From the NCBI GenBank assembly GCA_006503475.1, contig RSEH01000083.1, forward strand, positions 100,992-164,991: 64,000 nucleotides of DNA, given 5' to 3'. The DNA comes from Stentor roeselii (taxonomy: Eukaryota > Ciliophora > Heterotrichea > Heterotrichida > Stentoridae). The position numbers and the translations under genes are program-made. The notes under the pieces are model-generated. The model saw only the letters and a list, made by a program, of their open reading frames with translations, did not search any database and was not told the origin of the DNA. Shown one piece after another: positions 10,665-19,437 of the stretch; within the stretch, counting starts at the first letter, position 1, and the number at the start of each line of letters is the position of its first letter.

Positions 10665-11090
10665 ATTAGAGAAGATAATAAAATAAGTTGGAGGATTAAG
10701 TGTGTGTTTTAGATACAGTTTGCAGTGTCTTAGAGCATTCTAATCAAAAAATCAACCAAAATCTCTCAAGCTAATAATATTCTTATTTTCAATCCTACAA
10801 ACCAACTTTCACATTATTAAAAAACAAAACTCCAAATTCAAATAAAAATAATCTCCCATCACACAAATAAATGAAATCCCAAATCTCCTCACTTTCCACC
10901 AACCACTCTAAAATTTCCATCATCACCCTAAAAAAAACTCCCTAAAAAACCAAACCCAAATAATTCAATCACATCCAAGCCCTTCTCTTTAACCCCCCAC
11001 AAAAATCCTACTTTCTTTCCCCCTACTTTCCCTTCCCTCCCTCCAAATCTCTCCAACCCATCAGTAGAAAATAATCATTCTAATAAAACA
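10665..11090 (+). promoter_or_regulatory. C-rich upstream region of the kinase gene
   Basis: A 426-bp spacer. Its first 80 bp are G/T-rich, as after other + genes; the rest is strongly A/C-rich. Positions 10981-11040 contain 29 C and no G on the + strand, forming a near-homopyrimidine tract. It lies immediately upstream of a + strand start codon, so a promoter or 5' leader role is likely, but no specific factor site is recognised. Confidence 0.5.
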
Positions 11091-12437
11091 ATGAAAGTAT
11101 TCGCAAGTGTTTTCAACTCTAACGCGAAGTGTCACAAATGCAACGAAAAGTTCAAACTTCACCGTCGAAGACAATGCATAATCTGCAGTATTCCTTAATC
11201 AGAAAACCTATTTTGCAAGAACTGTAGCGTAAAAGAAACAAACTCGACCCTTGGCTTCTTGGCTCCAAAGCGTTATTGCATTGACTGCCACAGCAACTCT
11301 TCAAACCCGAAGGCTCGAGCGCCTGCTTCATCATCATCGAGTCTTCACGAAGAAAGGAAAGTTCAGACTGCTGACAATACTTTGAGCGAGGCGGATTCAA
11401 GTGCTTTGTTAGCGAAACATCAGACTACCCCCCCGGTGGTCTCGGCCGAAGTGGAATCGCTTTCGAATCAGCTTTCAAGCGTGACCTTTGATGAGCCGAG
11501 CTCTGCTGGAATACTTCCTTCGAAAAGCGAGGTGATTTTTAATTAGATTGAAGAACAGAAGAGAAATATTCGCATCATTGAAGGAAACCCTGAGGTTCAT
11601 TATGAACTGGTTAGAAAGATTGGAGAAGGAGGATCGGGAAGTGTTTTTTTAGCCAAAAAAAGAGCGACTAATGAAAACTTTGCCTTGAAGAGAATTATTT
11701 TGAAGACTAAGCAGCAGTATGATCAGATTGTTAATGAGATATCGATGACTGTCATGAGTCAGAATCCTTGTGTTGTTAGTTATTATGAAAGTTATAAGCA
11801 TAGCACGTGTCTTTGGATCGTGGTGGAGCTAATGAAAGGTAACCTAACCGACCTAATAATGGACAAAGCAGGTGAAATCCCTGAGAACCTAATGGCCTAC
11901 ATTTCAAGAGAAGTCCTAATCGGTTTACTTCACCTCCACCGTCAATTCCGTATTCACCGTGACATAAAAAGCGACAACATCCTTCTTTCCCTGGACGGTA
12001 GCGTAAAACTGGGTGACTTCGGTTACGCTGCTCAACTAACAGCAGAGCAAGACAAGCGAACGACAGTCGTCGGGACTCCGAGTTGGATGGCTCCAGAGCT
12101 GATCATCGGTTCGCGATACGATGAAAAGGTCGACATCTGGTCTTTAGGAATCGTTCTTCTCGAAATGGCTGAAGGCGAGCCTCCAAACTTAAGAGAAAAT
12201 CCGATGAAGGCCTTATACATGACGGCCAACGGGCCGCCCCCTTCACTAAGCGACAAAAGTCGATGGTCTCAGGAGTTTAACGAGTTCGTCACCGTCTGCC
12301 TCACGAAAGACCCGGCCCAGAGACCTGGGGCTGAACTGCTCTTGACTCATCCTTTCATTCAACTTTGCTCTGCTGACGGAAAAGCCCACTTCAGCCAGTA
12401 CCTTGAATCCTGGATCAAGAAAAAGAGGAAGAATTAA
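11091..12437 (+). CDS. PAK/STE20-like protein kinase with N-terminal FYVE-like zinc finger
   Basis: Three exons (11091-11187, 11203-11531, 11547-12437) encode 438 aa. Residues about 14-62 form a Cys cluster with four CxxC pairs around a basic HRRRQC block, resembling a FYVE-type finger that may bind membrane phosphoinositide. A Ser/Pro-rich linker follows. The kinase domain covers about 163-430: glycine loop GEGGSGSVF, Lys190 in ALKRI, HRDIKSDN with Asp281, DFGYAA with Asp299, and GTPSWMAPE, the STE20/PAK-type activation-segment end. All catalytic residues are present. No CRIB/p21-binding motif is visible, so recruitment by the zinc finger instead of Cdc42/Rac is a reasonable inference. The next gene starts only 20 bp downstream. 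Confidence 0.9.
11188..11202 (+). other. 15-nt intron 1 of the kinase gene
   Basis: GTATTCCTTAATCAG. Splicing joins CIIC to RKNLFCKNC, completing the zinc finger. This is the only intron here ending in CAG. Confidence 0.92.
11532..11546 (+). other. 15-nt intron 2 of the kinase gene
   Basis: GTGATTTTTAATTAG. Splicing joins LPSKSE to IEEQKRN and continues straight into the kinase glycine loop. It is the only donor here that is GTG and not GTA. Confidence 0.93.
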
Positions 12438-12457
12438 ATTTAGATAGCTTCAAATAA

Positions 12458-13507
12458 ATGGAAAGACAAAACTCACTTGCTTCACCTACAACTCCTGATG
12501 ACCCTGCTTTGGAATTAAAGAGAAAAGTCGCTATGCTTAATAAGGCACTTAAGAAAGAACAGGAAGATAAGCAGAAAGAATTTGAGGAACTTGAAGGGTT
12601 GAAGAAAAAACTTAGTTTACTTGAATTGTCGCTTAATGAAAAAGATGCACAGATTGAAATTTCGAATCAGGAAAGAGAAAGATTGCAGAATGATTTGAAT
12701 TATTTAATTGAAAGGTCGCCTAAGAAAGTTGCTCCTGTTGTTGATAGTGTTGCGAATTTAGAAGCGGAAAATAAGACCTTGTTAGAAGAGTTTAATGAAC
12801 TTACGAAGAAAAATAAAGAATTGAAAAATAAGTTTGAAGTCCTTTTTTCTTCGAATTCGGAAGTGAAGGGGCAGGTTGAGTTGAAAGAAAAGCATATTCA
12901 TGGAGTTATTGAAGACTTGACCTCCACCCTCGCTGAACTGGAAAGGCAAGAAGAACAGGTTTTAAGAGAACTGGAACAATCAACAAGTTACTACTCTTCA
13001 CTTTCAGACTCTTATAATAAAATGACTAATGAGTTCCATGAAAACCAGTCGCATAAGAAGCAGATTGAAGAGGAAATTATTAGTTTCACGAAAGAACTAC
13101 AGATTAAGCAAAATCAACTCTTGAGACTCAATGAAAGACTTCTTAAGCAAAGTGAAAATGAAGCAATTTTATCTGATAAATTGATGCAGTATAAAAATGA
13201 ACTTGTGGAAGCTGAGAGTTACTATCAACGACATGAAGTAGTTAAAGTCAACAATTCACTTAATAACCCTGTGGTTCTAATTCTCAAACACGACCACACA
13301 GGAGAGTACATCCTTGAAATAGAGGAAAGGAATGATAAAGTTGTTTATGGAGTCACTAGTGTTGACTGCGTTGCAAGACATCCTCATAACGAAAGAAGGT
13401 TTTTTATCAGAATCAATCAAGGATACACTTTGGAATTCGAGTCACCTAACAGTGAAAGTATCGTATCAAAAATGACTTTTTTCTTAGAGAATGCGAAAAA
13501 TGATTAA
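12458..13507 (+). CDS. Coiled-coil protein with a globular C-terminal domain
   Basis: 349-aa single-exon protein. Residues about 15-255 are almost continuous heptad-like Lys/Glu/Leu-rich sequence, a long coiled coil. The last 85 residues (from about VVLILKHDHTGEYILEIEE) are compact, beta-rich in appearance and contain NERRFFIRINQGYTLEFES, which could be a PH-like fold; this is a guess from pattern only. It starts 20 bp after the kinase stop codon on the same strand. No GT donor lies in that gap, so it is not simply a further exon of the kinase. The role is unknown; a cytoskeletal or trafficking adaptor would fit. Confidence 0.82.
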   Translation: MERQNSLASPTTPDDPALELKRKVAMLNKALKKEQEDKQKEFEELEGLKKKLSLLELSLNEKDAQIEISNQERERLQNDLNYLIERSPKKVAPVVDSVANLEAENKTLLEEFNELTKKNKELKNKFEVLFSSNSEVKGQVELKEKHIHGVIEDLTSTLAELERQEEQVLRELEQSTSYYSSLSDSYNKMTNEFHENQSHKKQIEEEIISFTKELQIKQNQLLRLNERLLKQSENEAILSDKLMQYKNELVEAESYYQRHEVVKVNNSLNNPVVLILKHDHTGEYILEIEERNDKVVYGVTSVDCVARHPHNERRFFIRINQGYTLEFESPNSESIVSKMTFFLENAKND

Positions 13508-13736
13508 ATAATGTTTTACTCGAAAAACTTTCAAATTTCTAATTAATACGTTAGATAAATCATTTACTTTTCAACTACCTTGAAACACTTTCATGAAAAG
13601 TCTTAGATCTTGAATCAGATTATCAAACAATTTCTGAAATAAATCTGATCCAAGACCATCTATTTCTCAAGATCTTGAATAAAAAAGCCTATCAAGGAGG
13701 ATTCAACTTTTAGCTGAATTAACTACAATAATATCA

Positions 13737-14285
13737 TTACTTAAATTTCCTTAAGATAGTCTTTGATGGAGTTTTGGTCACTATTTTATAGTATCTTGTA
13801 TTCAGACTTTGTGACACAAGCTTATTACTTAAGTTCTTTACACTAGAAGTTTGTACAGAGTTGGATATTGTTGAAGAGTTCTTTGAAACTAGTCTTGATT
13901 TTAATATGTGCTTCTTTTCTGCGTATTGATCTACTATTGCTGGAACTGGCTCTGATAAGTTGCGATGTTGAAGGAAGATACTTGTTGAGGGGATTGATAA
14001 GTCTGCTGCAGGCTCTATGAAATCATCTGGGTTTAAAGGAGATGAACCACTTAAAGATACGAATACTTTTATAGGAGGCTTGGGTATGTCTTCACTGTAA
14101 CAACTTGATGCTATTGTCGTTGATGGAGTCATTTTCAAGGGAATTGATCGAGATTTTTCATGATTGGATGATGATATTAACTGGACTTTCACGTTTATTG
14201 ACTTGCCTAGTTTGCAGGTATTCACAAGTTTAGAAGGGGAGATTGAGGATCGGGTAGTTCGTTTTACAACCTTGCAATTGTGCAT
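13737..14285 (-). CDS. Hypothetical Ser-rich protein, 182 aa
   Basis: Not recognised. The translation is Ser/Thr/Lys/Pro-rich with many potential phosphorylation sites and no membrane segment, and is probably mostly disordered. It is convergent with the coiled-coil gene (229 bp apart) and divergent from the 43-aa ORF at 14365 (79 bp between starts). The 182 uninterrupted codons and the compact setting support coding. No domain can be assigned. Confidence 0.65.
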   Translation of the reverse strand: MHNCKVVKRTTRSSISPSKLVNTCKLGKSINVKVQLISSSNHEKSRSIPLKMTPSTTIASSCYSEDIPKPPIKVFVSLSGSSPLNPDDFIEPAADLSIPSTSIFLQHRNLSEPVPAIVDQYAEKKHILKSRLVSKNSSTISNSVQTSSVKNLSNKLVSQSLNTRYYKIVTKTPSKTILRKFK

Positions 14286-14364
14286 TTACATAGTTTAATT
14301 GTAAGAATCTAGTCATTTAGTAATATGAGAAATAGTTGAAAATTCCCATTTATAATCCTAATAA

Positions 14365-14496
14365 ATGAAAAGAACATCATCAGACGAAAAGACTTGCATG
14401 ATGATCCAACTCATCTTAGGTTCCATCCTTTTACTCATCATCGGCTACGTGCTCTGGGGTATCGGTTCAAAAGAACTACAACTGCATCCAAGATAA
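14365..14496 (+). CDS. 43-aa single-TM microprotein or upstream ORF
   Basis: A short ORF with a polar N-terminus (MKRTSSDEKTC), one clear TM helix (IQLILGSILLLIIGYVLWGIG) and a short tail. It ends 10 nt before the start codon of the Roadblock gene on the same strand. Codon-like composition (frequent C in third positions: ATC, CTC, GGC, TAC) matches the 5' parts of real genes nearby. It is either an independent microprotein with an extremely short spacer or a coding uORF in the Roadblock transcript. No homologue is recognised. Confidence 0.55.
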   Translation: MKRTSSDEKTCMMIQLILGSILLLIIGYVLWGIGSKELQLHPR

Positions 14497-14506
14497 TAAT
14501 TTAAAA

Positions 14507-14815
14507 ATGGTAAAAACCACTTAGAGTGAGATCGAAGAAGCATTCATGCGAATCAAGACGCACAAGGGCATCAAAGGAATAATAATTTCACATTACAACG
14601 GCGTGGCAGTGAAAAGCACAATGAACTGGAACGACACTTTGACTTACACAAGTCTTTTATCCGGTCTCATCCTGACCGCAAAGTCAAAAGTAAAAGACTT
14701 AGACTCTACAAATGAGTTAGTTTTTCTCAGAGTCCGAAGCAAAAAATATGAAATAATGGTCGCCCCTGACAAGGAGTACTTCTTAATCGTCATCCAGAAC
14801 CCAGACGAAGAATGA
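14507..14815 (+). CDS. DYNLRB: Dynein light chain, Roadblock/LC7 family
   Basis: 97-aa protein made by splicing a 15-nt intron that directly follows the ATG (exons 14507-14509 and 14525-14815). The product begins MSEIEEAFMRIKTHKGIKG and covers the whole Roadblock/LC7 fold (IIISHYNGVAVKS, then SLLSGLILTAKSKVKDLDS, then ELVFLRVRSKKYEIMVAPD). Family length is about 96-105 aa, so it is complete. It is a homodimeric light chain binding dynein intermediate chains in cytoplasmic and ciliary dyneins. Without splicing, the frame would have to start at an internal codon and lose the conserved N-terminal helix. Confidence 0.95.
14510..14524 (+). other. 15-nt intron immediately after the start codon of the Roadblock gene
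   Basis: GTAAAAACCACTTAG. Exon 1 contributes only the ATG to the coding sequence. A is at position 10. Confidence 0.92.
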
Positions 14816-14843
14816 TTAGAATAAAATAGTGAAAATTATTAAG

Positions 14844-15332
14844 TTATCCTCCAAAAGTTCGAATCACCAGAAATACTGTCTCGGTTTGAGTAAAGTGATA
14901 GTCTTTTATCTGGTCTTCATCTTGCATTGCTTTTCCTCTACACAGTAACAACTGTGTTTTTGGACTGATTCCTTCGATTTCCTCGATTTTTCGCTTAAGG
15001 GTTTCGATTGAGTCTTCTGGGGATAAAGTAAATTCAAGCATGCTGCCTTTGAAATTTCGAACTAACAGGTGAACTTTATCGGATTCTTGATTTTCTGTTT
15101 TTTCGCCAAGGCAGGAGAGTAAAATTGCTTCAATTGTTTTGCATTTTTCTAGATTTTCGAAAGTTTTAAATGTTTTTGTGCAGCTTGGGCAGGTTATTCT
15201 GTTGGATTTGCTGTATCTTCTCACACATTCTATGCATATTGTGTGAAAACAGGGAAGTTTCACTGCGTAAGTTTCTTTTATTTGGTAGAGTTTAAAACAA
15301 ATTGGGCATTCCATGTATTTATTAATTTCCAT
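14844..15332 (-). CDS. RING finger plus ubiquitin-like domain protein ending in Gly-Gly
   Basis: 162 aa. An N-terminal C3HC4 RING (Cys9, Cys12, Cys28, His30, Cys33, Cys36, Cys48, Cys51) predicts E3 ubiquitin ligase activity. A short linker leads to a beta-grasp ubiquitin-like domain (about 87-162) that aligns without gaps to ubiquitin around the Lys48 region (RGKAMQD versus AGKQLED) and ends LVIRTFGG at the stop codon. The terminal Gly-Gly and the residue equivalent to Arg72 are therefore present. No other domain follows. RING plus UBL occurs in several E3s, but usually with an N-terminal or internal UBL lacking a free diglycine. Convergent with the Roadblock gene, 28 bp apart. Confidence 0.9.
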   Translation of the reverse strand: MEINKYMECPICFKLYQIKETYAVKLPCFHTICIECVRRYSKSNRITCPSCTKTFKTFENLEKCKTIEAILLSCLGEKTENQESDKVHLLVRNFKGSMLEFTLSPEDSIETLKRKIEEIEGISPKTQLLLCRGKAMQDEDQIKDYHFTQTETVFLVIRTFGG

Positions 15333-15424
15333 ATTTGAAGTAACTTTGTAGAGTAAACTTTTAAAGATACCCAGTGAAGATTTATCTTAAATAACTAAAT
15401 ATTCATTAATTCTCTAAACTATTT

Positions 15425-16708
15425 TCATTCAGTTGAAAAGCTACTCATGCAGGTGTTGAACTTTGATAAAGACTGGTTGACTATCTGGCAAAGAAGGACT
15501 TGTTTCACGATTTCTTCACCTTGAGAGCAGATTTTTTTCCCAAAGATGATTTGACAAGCAAGGGAATCACTTGACTCAGAATCAATCCAAAGCCCGCTGA
15601 TGCCTTTCAAGTAGTACCAAAGGTCAACTTTACCTGATTTCAGGTCTTGATAGAGTCTTGTGTCGTTTATTGAGTAACCGTATCTTGAAGTATATGTGAA
15701 AGATTTCCAGTTGCCGGTTATGTTGTAACCATCGATGTTGTATTGCGTGTAGTCTGTGAGATCTGATTTGTAGTAACGGAAACCTGGATTGTTTCCGAAA
15801 AATGGGGAAATTGAAGGGGTTAGGAACATTGAGGTTGAACCGATTATTTGGAAGGCACCGTTGTGGTAGTGACCTCCGAAAACTGCTGAGATTTTAGAAC
15901 TGTATTCGTTTATTATGTCTACTAGGGAATCAGAAAATATTTCTATCATACTCATTTTTCCCCCTCCATAAAGTCCCAAGCCAGGAGGAATATGCATGGT
16001 AATTAAATTCCTATCATTAATCTGCAACTGCGCCCTAAGCCACATCAACTCACTGAACCCATGAATCATGGACCCATCAAAGTTAACACTAAAAAAATCC
16101 GAGTTCAAAGCGATGACATTAAACCCTGAAGCCGTTTTACAGCTGAAGTACCCATCAGTAAAAAAGGTATAAGGAATATTTTTCACCAAAGGGTTCCAAA
16201 CAGAGTACAAAAAGTCCAAATACTGAATTTTTATCAGTCCAGTGGGCATTTCATAGTCAACATACCCATCATTATTCCCAATCATCGGAATAATCAAAGT
16301 TCCAGGAAAGTACTTCAAAAGCAAATCAGAAACATCTTCAAACGACTCTTGAACAAGCTGAATATTATAAACAGGGTCAAATTCCTTATTTTCCTTCAGC
16401 AAAGCTGAAGTATAATGAGCGACAATATCTCCAGTTAGTAGAATAAACTCAGGATTCTCATCAATTTGAAACATTTCAGCCACTGCTGACTCCAGAAGTT
16501 CCATTGAAGAGTCACAGAAAGGTCTTGAAAAGTTTTGCACGTCATTTGTTGGGACTGGCCAAATATCTGAAGTGTAGAAGCCGACATTGTGACAGATAAA
16601 GGAACTGTTGTAGTTGCCTTGATAGGCGATGTCGTAGTGCAGGTCTGAAATTACGAAGAAGTTGCTCGTGGCGAGGACCAGGAGAAGATAAAAATGAAAG
16701 GATTTCAT
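15425..16708 (-). CDS. Acid sphingomyelinase-like phosphodiesterase, secreted
   Basis: 427 aa, signal peptide at about 1-18, then a calcineurin-type metallophosphoesterase core: SDLHYD (Asp22, His24), TGDIVAHY, GNND, MHIPPGLG and GGHYHNG, all metal-ligand motifs in order. Spacing, the N-terminal position of DLHYD and the C-terminal helical region with several Cys match SMPDL3/ASM family enzymes, though the long saposin domain of true acid sphingomyelinase is absent. It likely hydrolyses phosphodiester or nucleotide substrates in the lysosome or outside the cell. The substrate cannot be fixed from sequence. It lies 49 bp downstream of the ornithine decarboxylase gene on the same strand. Confidence 0.9.
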   Translation of the reverse strand: MKSFHFYLLLVLATSNFFVISDLHYDIAYQGNYNSSFICHNVGFYTSDIWPVPTNDVQNFSRPFCDSSMELLESAVAEMFQIDENPEFILLTGDIVAHYTSALLKENKEFDPVYNIQLVQESFEDVSDLLLKYFPGTLIIPMIGNNDGYVDYEMPTGLIKIQYLDFLYSVWNPLVKNIPYTFFTDGYFSCKTASGFNVIALNSDFFSVNFDGSMIHGFSELMWLRAQLQINDRNLITMHIPPGLGLYGGGKMSMIEIFSDSLVDIINEYSSKISAVFGGHYHNGAFQIIGSTSMFLTPSISPFFGNNPGFRYYKSDLTDYTQYNIDGYNITGNWKSFTYTSRYGYSINDTRLYQDLKSGKVDLWYYLKGISGLWIDSESSDSLACQIIFGKKICSQGEEIVKQVLLCQIVNQSLSKFNTCMSSFSTE

Positions 16709-16757
16709 ATTTTCATTGGAGAGCTTTAATTGACTTATGAGCCATGCCTAATATTAA

Positions 16758-18026
16758 CTAATCTATCCAAAGAATTTCAGCTGGAGCGAATCCATTGAAG
16801 TTAGTGATGATACTAGAACTATAGGCTCCTATATTATCCCATATCATCCAGTCCCCGATTTCTAACTCGGGAAGAGGAATGCTTAGAAATACCCAGTCAC
16901 CTCCGTCACAAGTAGGTCCCCAAACAGTCGAGTCAACTGAATTTTCCATATTCTGACTAAATTCAATAATTTTCCCTTTAGTATAAACCGCTCTAGGAGG
17001 CGGAGATTTATGGTCCCAAAAAACACATGAAAAAGCAGAATAAATCCCTTGATTCACATAATACATAATCCTATCAGGCTGCACATCCCCATCCTCCGAC
17101 ATAATCTGAGAGTTATTCAAGTACTTTTTCTTGTTAAAGATAGAAACACAAAGCGAATACGCCCTTTGACAAAAGTACCTTCCAGGTTCCGCAACAATCT
17201 GAAGTTTCTCTCCTGAAAACTCATCAGAGGGAAAAAACTTGTCAAGCGCTTCATTAATCGACCTGGCGACTCTTTCAAAAGGCAGTCCAAGGTCAGGAGA
17301 GCAGCCTTCAAAGCAAGAAGAGTACCCGCCTCCTAAGTTAAGTATTGAAAATTCTAAACCCAGCTCATCCCTTGCAAAAGTAAATAATTTTTTGCAGTCT
17401 TTAACAGCATAATAGTAAGCTTTAGGATTTTTCGCACTGCAACCTACATGAAAACAAAGTCCAATTACTTGCATTCCGAGATTTTTCGCAATTTTCAGAA
17501 GTTTCTGAGAATCAGTCAAATTTACTCCGTATTTATCTTTAAAAGAATACATTGAACCCATTTCTTTTACTGAGATTCGAAGGAGAAGTTGGGCATCGGG
17601 GATAATTTTTTGAATTTTCAGAAGTTCCGACTCAGAATCGAAACTCATCTGTTTTAACCCGTTTTTACCAGCGTAGGTCAGATGGGAGAGTTGTCGACTT
17701 GTATTGGAGTAAATAATTCGGCTTGGATGGACTGACTCTTGAAGAACCATTGATATCTCTGAGATACTTGCACAGTCAAAACCCATTTTTGGGTACTTTG
17801 ATAGACGCTGGATAAGGTTTTTGTCTGGGTTGCACTTTACTGCGTAAAATGGATTTACTTGAGGAAGTAACTCGAACCACTTCTTGTAGAGGTAGTCCAA
17901 TTGACTTGAGTCGCCCACATAGAAGGCATCTTGAGATTCACTGGATTGCATGAGGTTGGTGATCGTCTCCCATTTCAATGGAGTGGACATAGTCTTATTA
18001 TAATGGTGGAAATGTGGATATATCAT
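16758..18026 (-). CDS. ODC: Ornithine decarboxylase
   Basis: PLP-dependent group IV decarboxylase, converting ornithine to putrescine, the entry step of polyamine synthesis. 422 aa. Motifs: PFYAVKCNPD with the Schiff-base Lys64, CFHVGCSAKNP, LNLGGGYSS, AEPGRYF, and WGPTCDGGDWV, whose Cys-Asp pair is the substrate-binding signature of eukaryotic ODC, followed by IGDWMIWDNIGAYS. An internal Met at residue 13 (MSTPLKWE) is a plausible alternative start. The + strand gene endonuclease V starts 203 bp away in the opposite direction. No long C-terminal degradation tail like that of mammalian ODC is present. Confidence 0.94.
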   Translation of the reverse strand: MIYPHFHHYNKTMSTPLKWETITNLMQSSESQDAFYVGDSSQLDYLYKKWFELLPQVNPFYAVKCNPDKNLIQRLSKYPKMGFDCASISEISMVLQESVHPSRIIYSNTSRQLSHLTYAGKNGLKQMSFDSESELLKIQKIIPDAQLLLRISVKEMGSMYSFKDKYGVNLTDSQKLLKIAKNLGMQVIGLCFHVGCSAKNPKAYYYAVKDCKKLFTFARDELGLEFSILNLGGGYSSCFEGCSPDLGLPFERVARSINEALDKFFPSDEFSGEKLQIVAEPGRYFCQRAYSLCVSIFNKKKYLNNSQIMSEDGDVQPDRIMYYVNQGIYSAFSCVFWDHKSPPPRAVYTKGKIIEFSQNMENSVDSTVWGPTCDGGDWVFLSIPLPELEIGDWMIWDNIGAYSSSIITNFNGFAPAEILWID

Positions 18027-18229
18027 TAATGCTATTGGATCAATTTAAATAGTATAATTTTAAGTGTTGTTCACGAGGTTCATAAATAATTATCTAAATT
18101 CATTCAAGCATTTCAAATTTCTTCTAAATAACTCGAAAATCTCCAAAAATGTAACATCAACCAAATTAATATTATTTTACCTCTAATTCCTCAAAAAGCC
18201 AAATCCATTTAACAACAAAAATACTCCAA

Positions 18230-18985
18230 ATGAAAAACCAAAGCAAATTCCAAAAAGCCTTAAGTCAAATAGACCCAGAGCTTTTATCTCTCTGGGAAAA
18301 GTAACTAAAACATAGTGAACAGCTCTCTTTAAAAGCCCAGCTAATCGAAGAAGACGTTTTATCCTTCAACTTTTCCGACAACCCATTAAAACTAATAGCA
18401 GGAGTCGACATATCCGCAGATAAATCCGATCAGAACCGTGCAGTATCAAGTCTAGTGATTCAGAGTTATCCCGAATTCGACATTCTTTACACAGACACCG
18501 AAGAAGTTCACTTGGACTACCCTTACGTGCCCGGCTTCCTCGCATTCCGAGAAGTTCCTCATCTAGAGAGACTTATTCAAAGGTCGCCCATCAGGCCTCA
18601 GGTCATTCTCGTCGACGGAAACGGAATTTTTCATAACAGGGGCTTTGGACTTGCCAGTCATTTGGGGGTGAAGACTGGAATTCCGACAATCGGATGTGGA
18701 AAAACTGTTTTCGCTGTTGATGGAATCACGGTTAATAGTGTTAAAAAAATTTCTAAGGACCTTTTGCAGGCTGGTGATAAAAGCTTATTGGTGGGTAAAT
18801 CTGGAAAGGTCTGGGGATGTGCTTTGAGAGCTACTGATGAAAGTGTTAATCCTATTATTATTTCTGTTGGACACTTGATTTCTTTGGATAGTGCTATCAA
18901 GGTGGTATCACAGGCTTGCTTTTATCGTGTGCCTGAACCGATTAGGCAGGCGGATAAACTTTCGAGAAGGCTGGTTGGTAGATAA
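18230..18985 (+). CDS. Endonuclease V
   Basis: 246 aa from two exons (18230-18300 and 18316-18985). Endonuclease V cleaves near deaminated adenine (inosine) in DNA or RNA. Visible motifs: IAGVDISAD with the first catalytic Asp, the wedge motif PYVPGFLAFRE, VDGNGIFHNRGFGLASHLGV carrying further catalytic Asp and His residues, and a C-terminal VPEPIRQADKLSR helix. The length fits bacterial and eukaryotic family members. The N-terminal 70 residues (before ORF-only starts) are needed to include the catalytic Asp, which supports the spliced model. Confidence 0.93.
18301..18315 (+). other. 15-nt intron in the endonuclease V gene
   Basis: GTAACTAAAACATAG. Splicing joins LLSLWE to NEQLSLKAQ in frame and removes an in-frame stop. 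A is at position 10. Confidence 0.92.
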
Positions 18986-19437
18986 ATTATTTTGTTCAGC
19001 GTGAATTTTTTTTAATTCAGGAAGGAATATTGGGATTTTGTAGATTTTTTAAGAGTGAGTGATCGAAAATAACTTATTGAAGTTTCTTTATCATGATATG
19101 GGAATAGATAATATGATAATGTTAATTATTTCTTTATAAGAATATATTAAACTATGTCTCATATATGGAAAAAACTATAAACTCATGAATTAAATATGCA
19201 ATAATTTTCAAAGAATATAATCTTATATTGATTCATTCATATTAAACCTACTTGATGGGCTCAGTAATCCACCCAACATTTCCAAATCTCCATATTCAAC
19301 AATCAACTATTTCTCCACCTCAACCTTCCCCACTCCAAACCCAGACATAAATCCCAAAAACCAATTTAAACAAAACATCTAAAAACCCTAAACTCACATC
19401 CAAAATATCCAAAAATCTTAAAAAAACGTCTAAATAA
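18986..19437. other. Spacer with polarity switch, upstream of the USP gene
   Basis: The first 120 bp are G/T-rich (3' flank of endonuclease V), the middle is plain AT, and the last 190 bp are A/C-rich (22 C versus 1 G in 19321-19380). This polarity marks the 5' flank of the USP gene. No ORF on either strand is supported. Confidence 0.55.

Noticed and set aside
11259-11546. Separate 95-aa protein ending VIFN
   Set aside because: The terminal four residues are the 15-nt intron; splicing runs directly into the kinase glycine loop.
14850-14875. A tRNA B-box-like string (agttcgaatcac)
   Set aside because: It is coding sequence for the end of the RING-UBL protein, and no A box or cloverleaf surrounds it.
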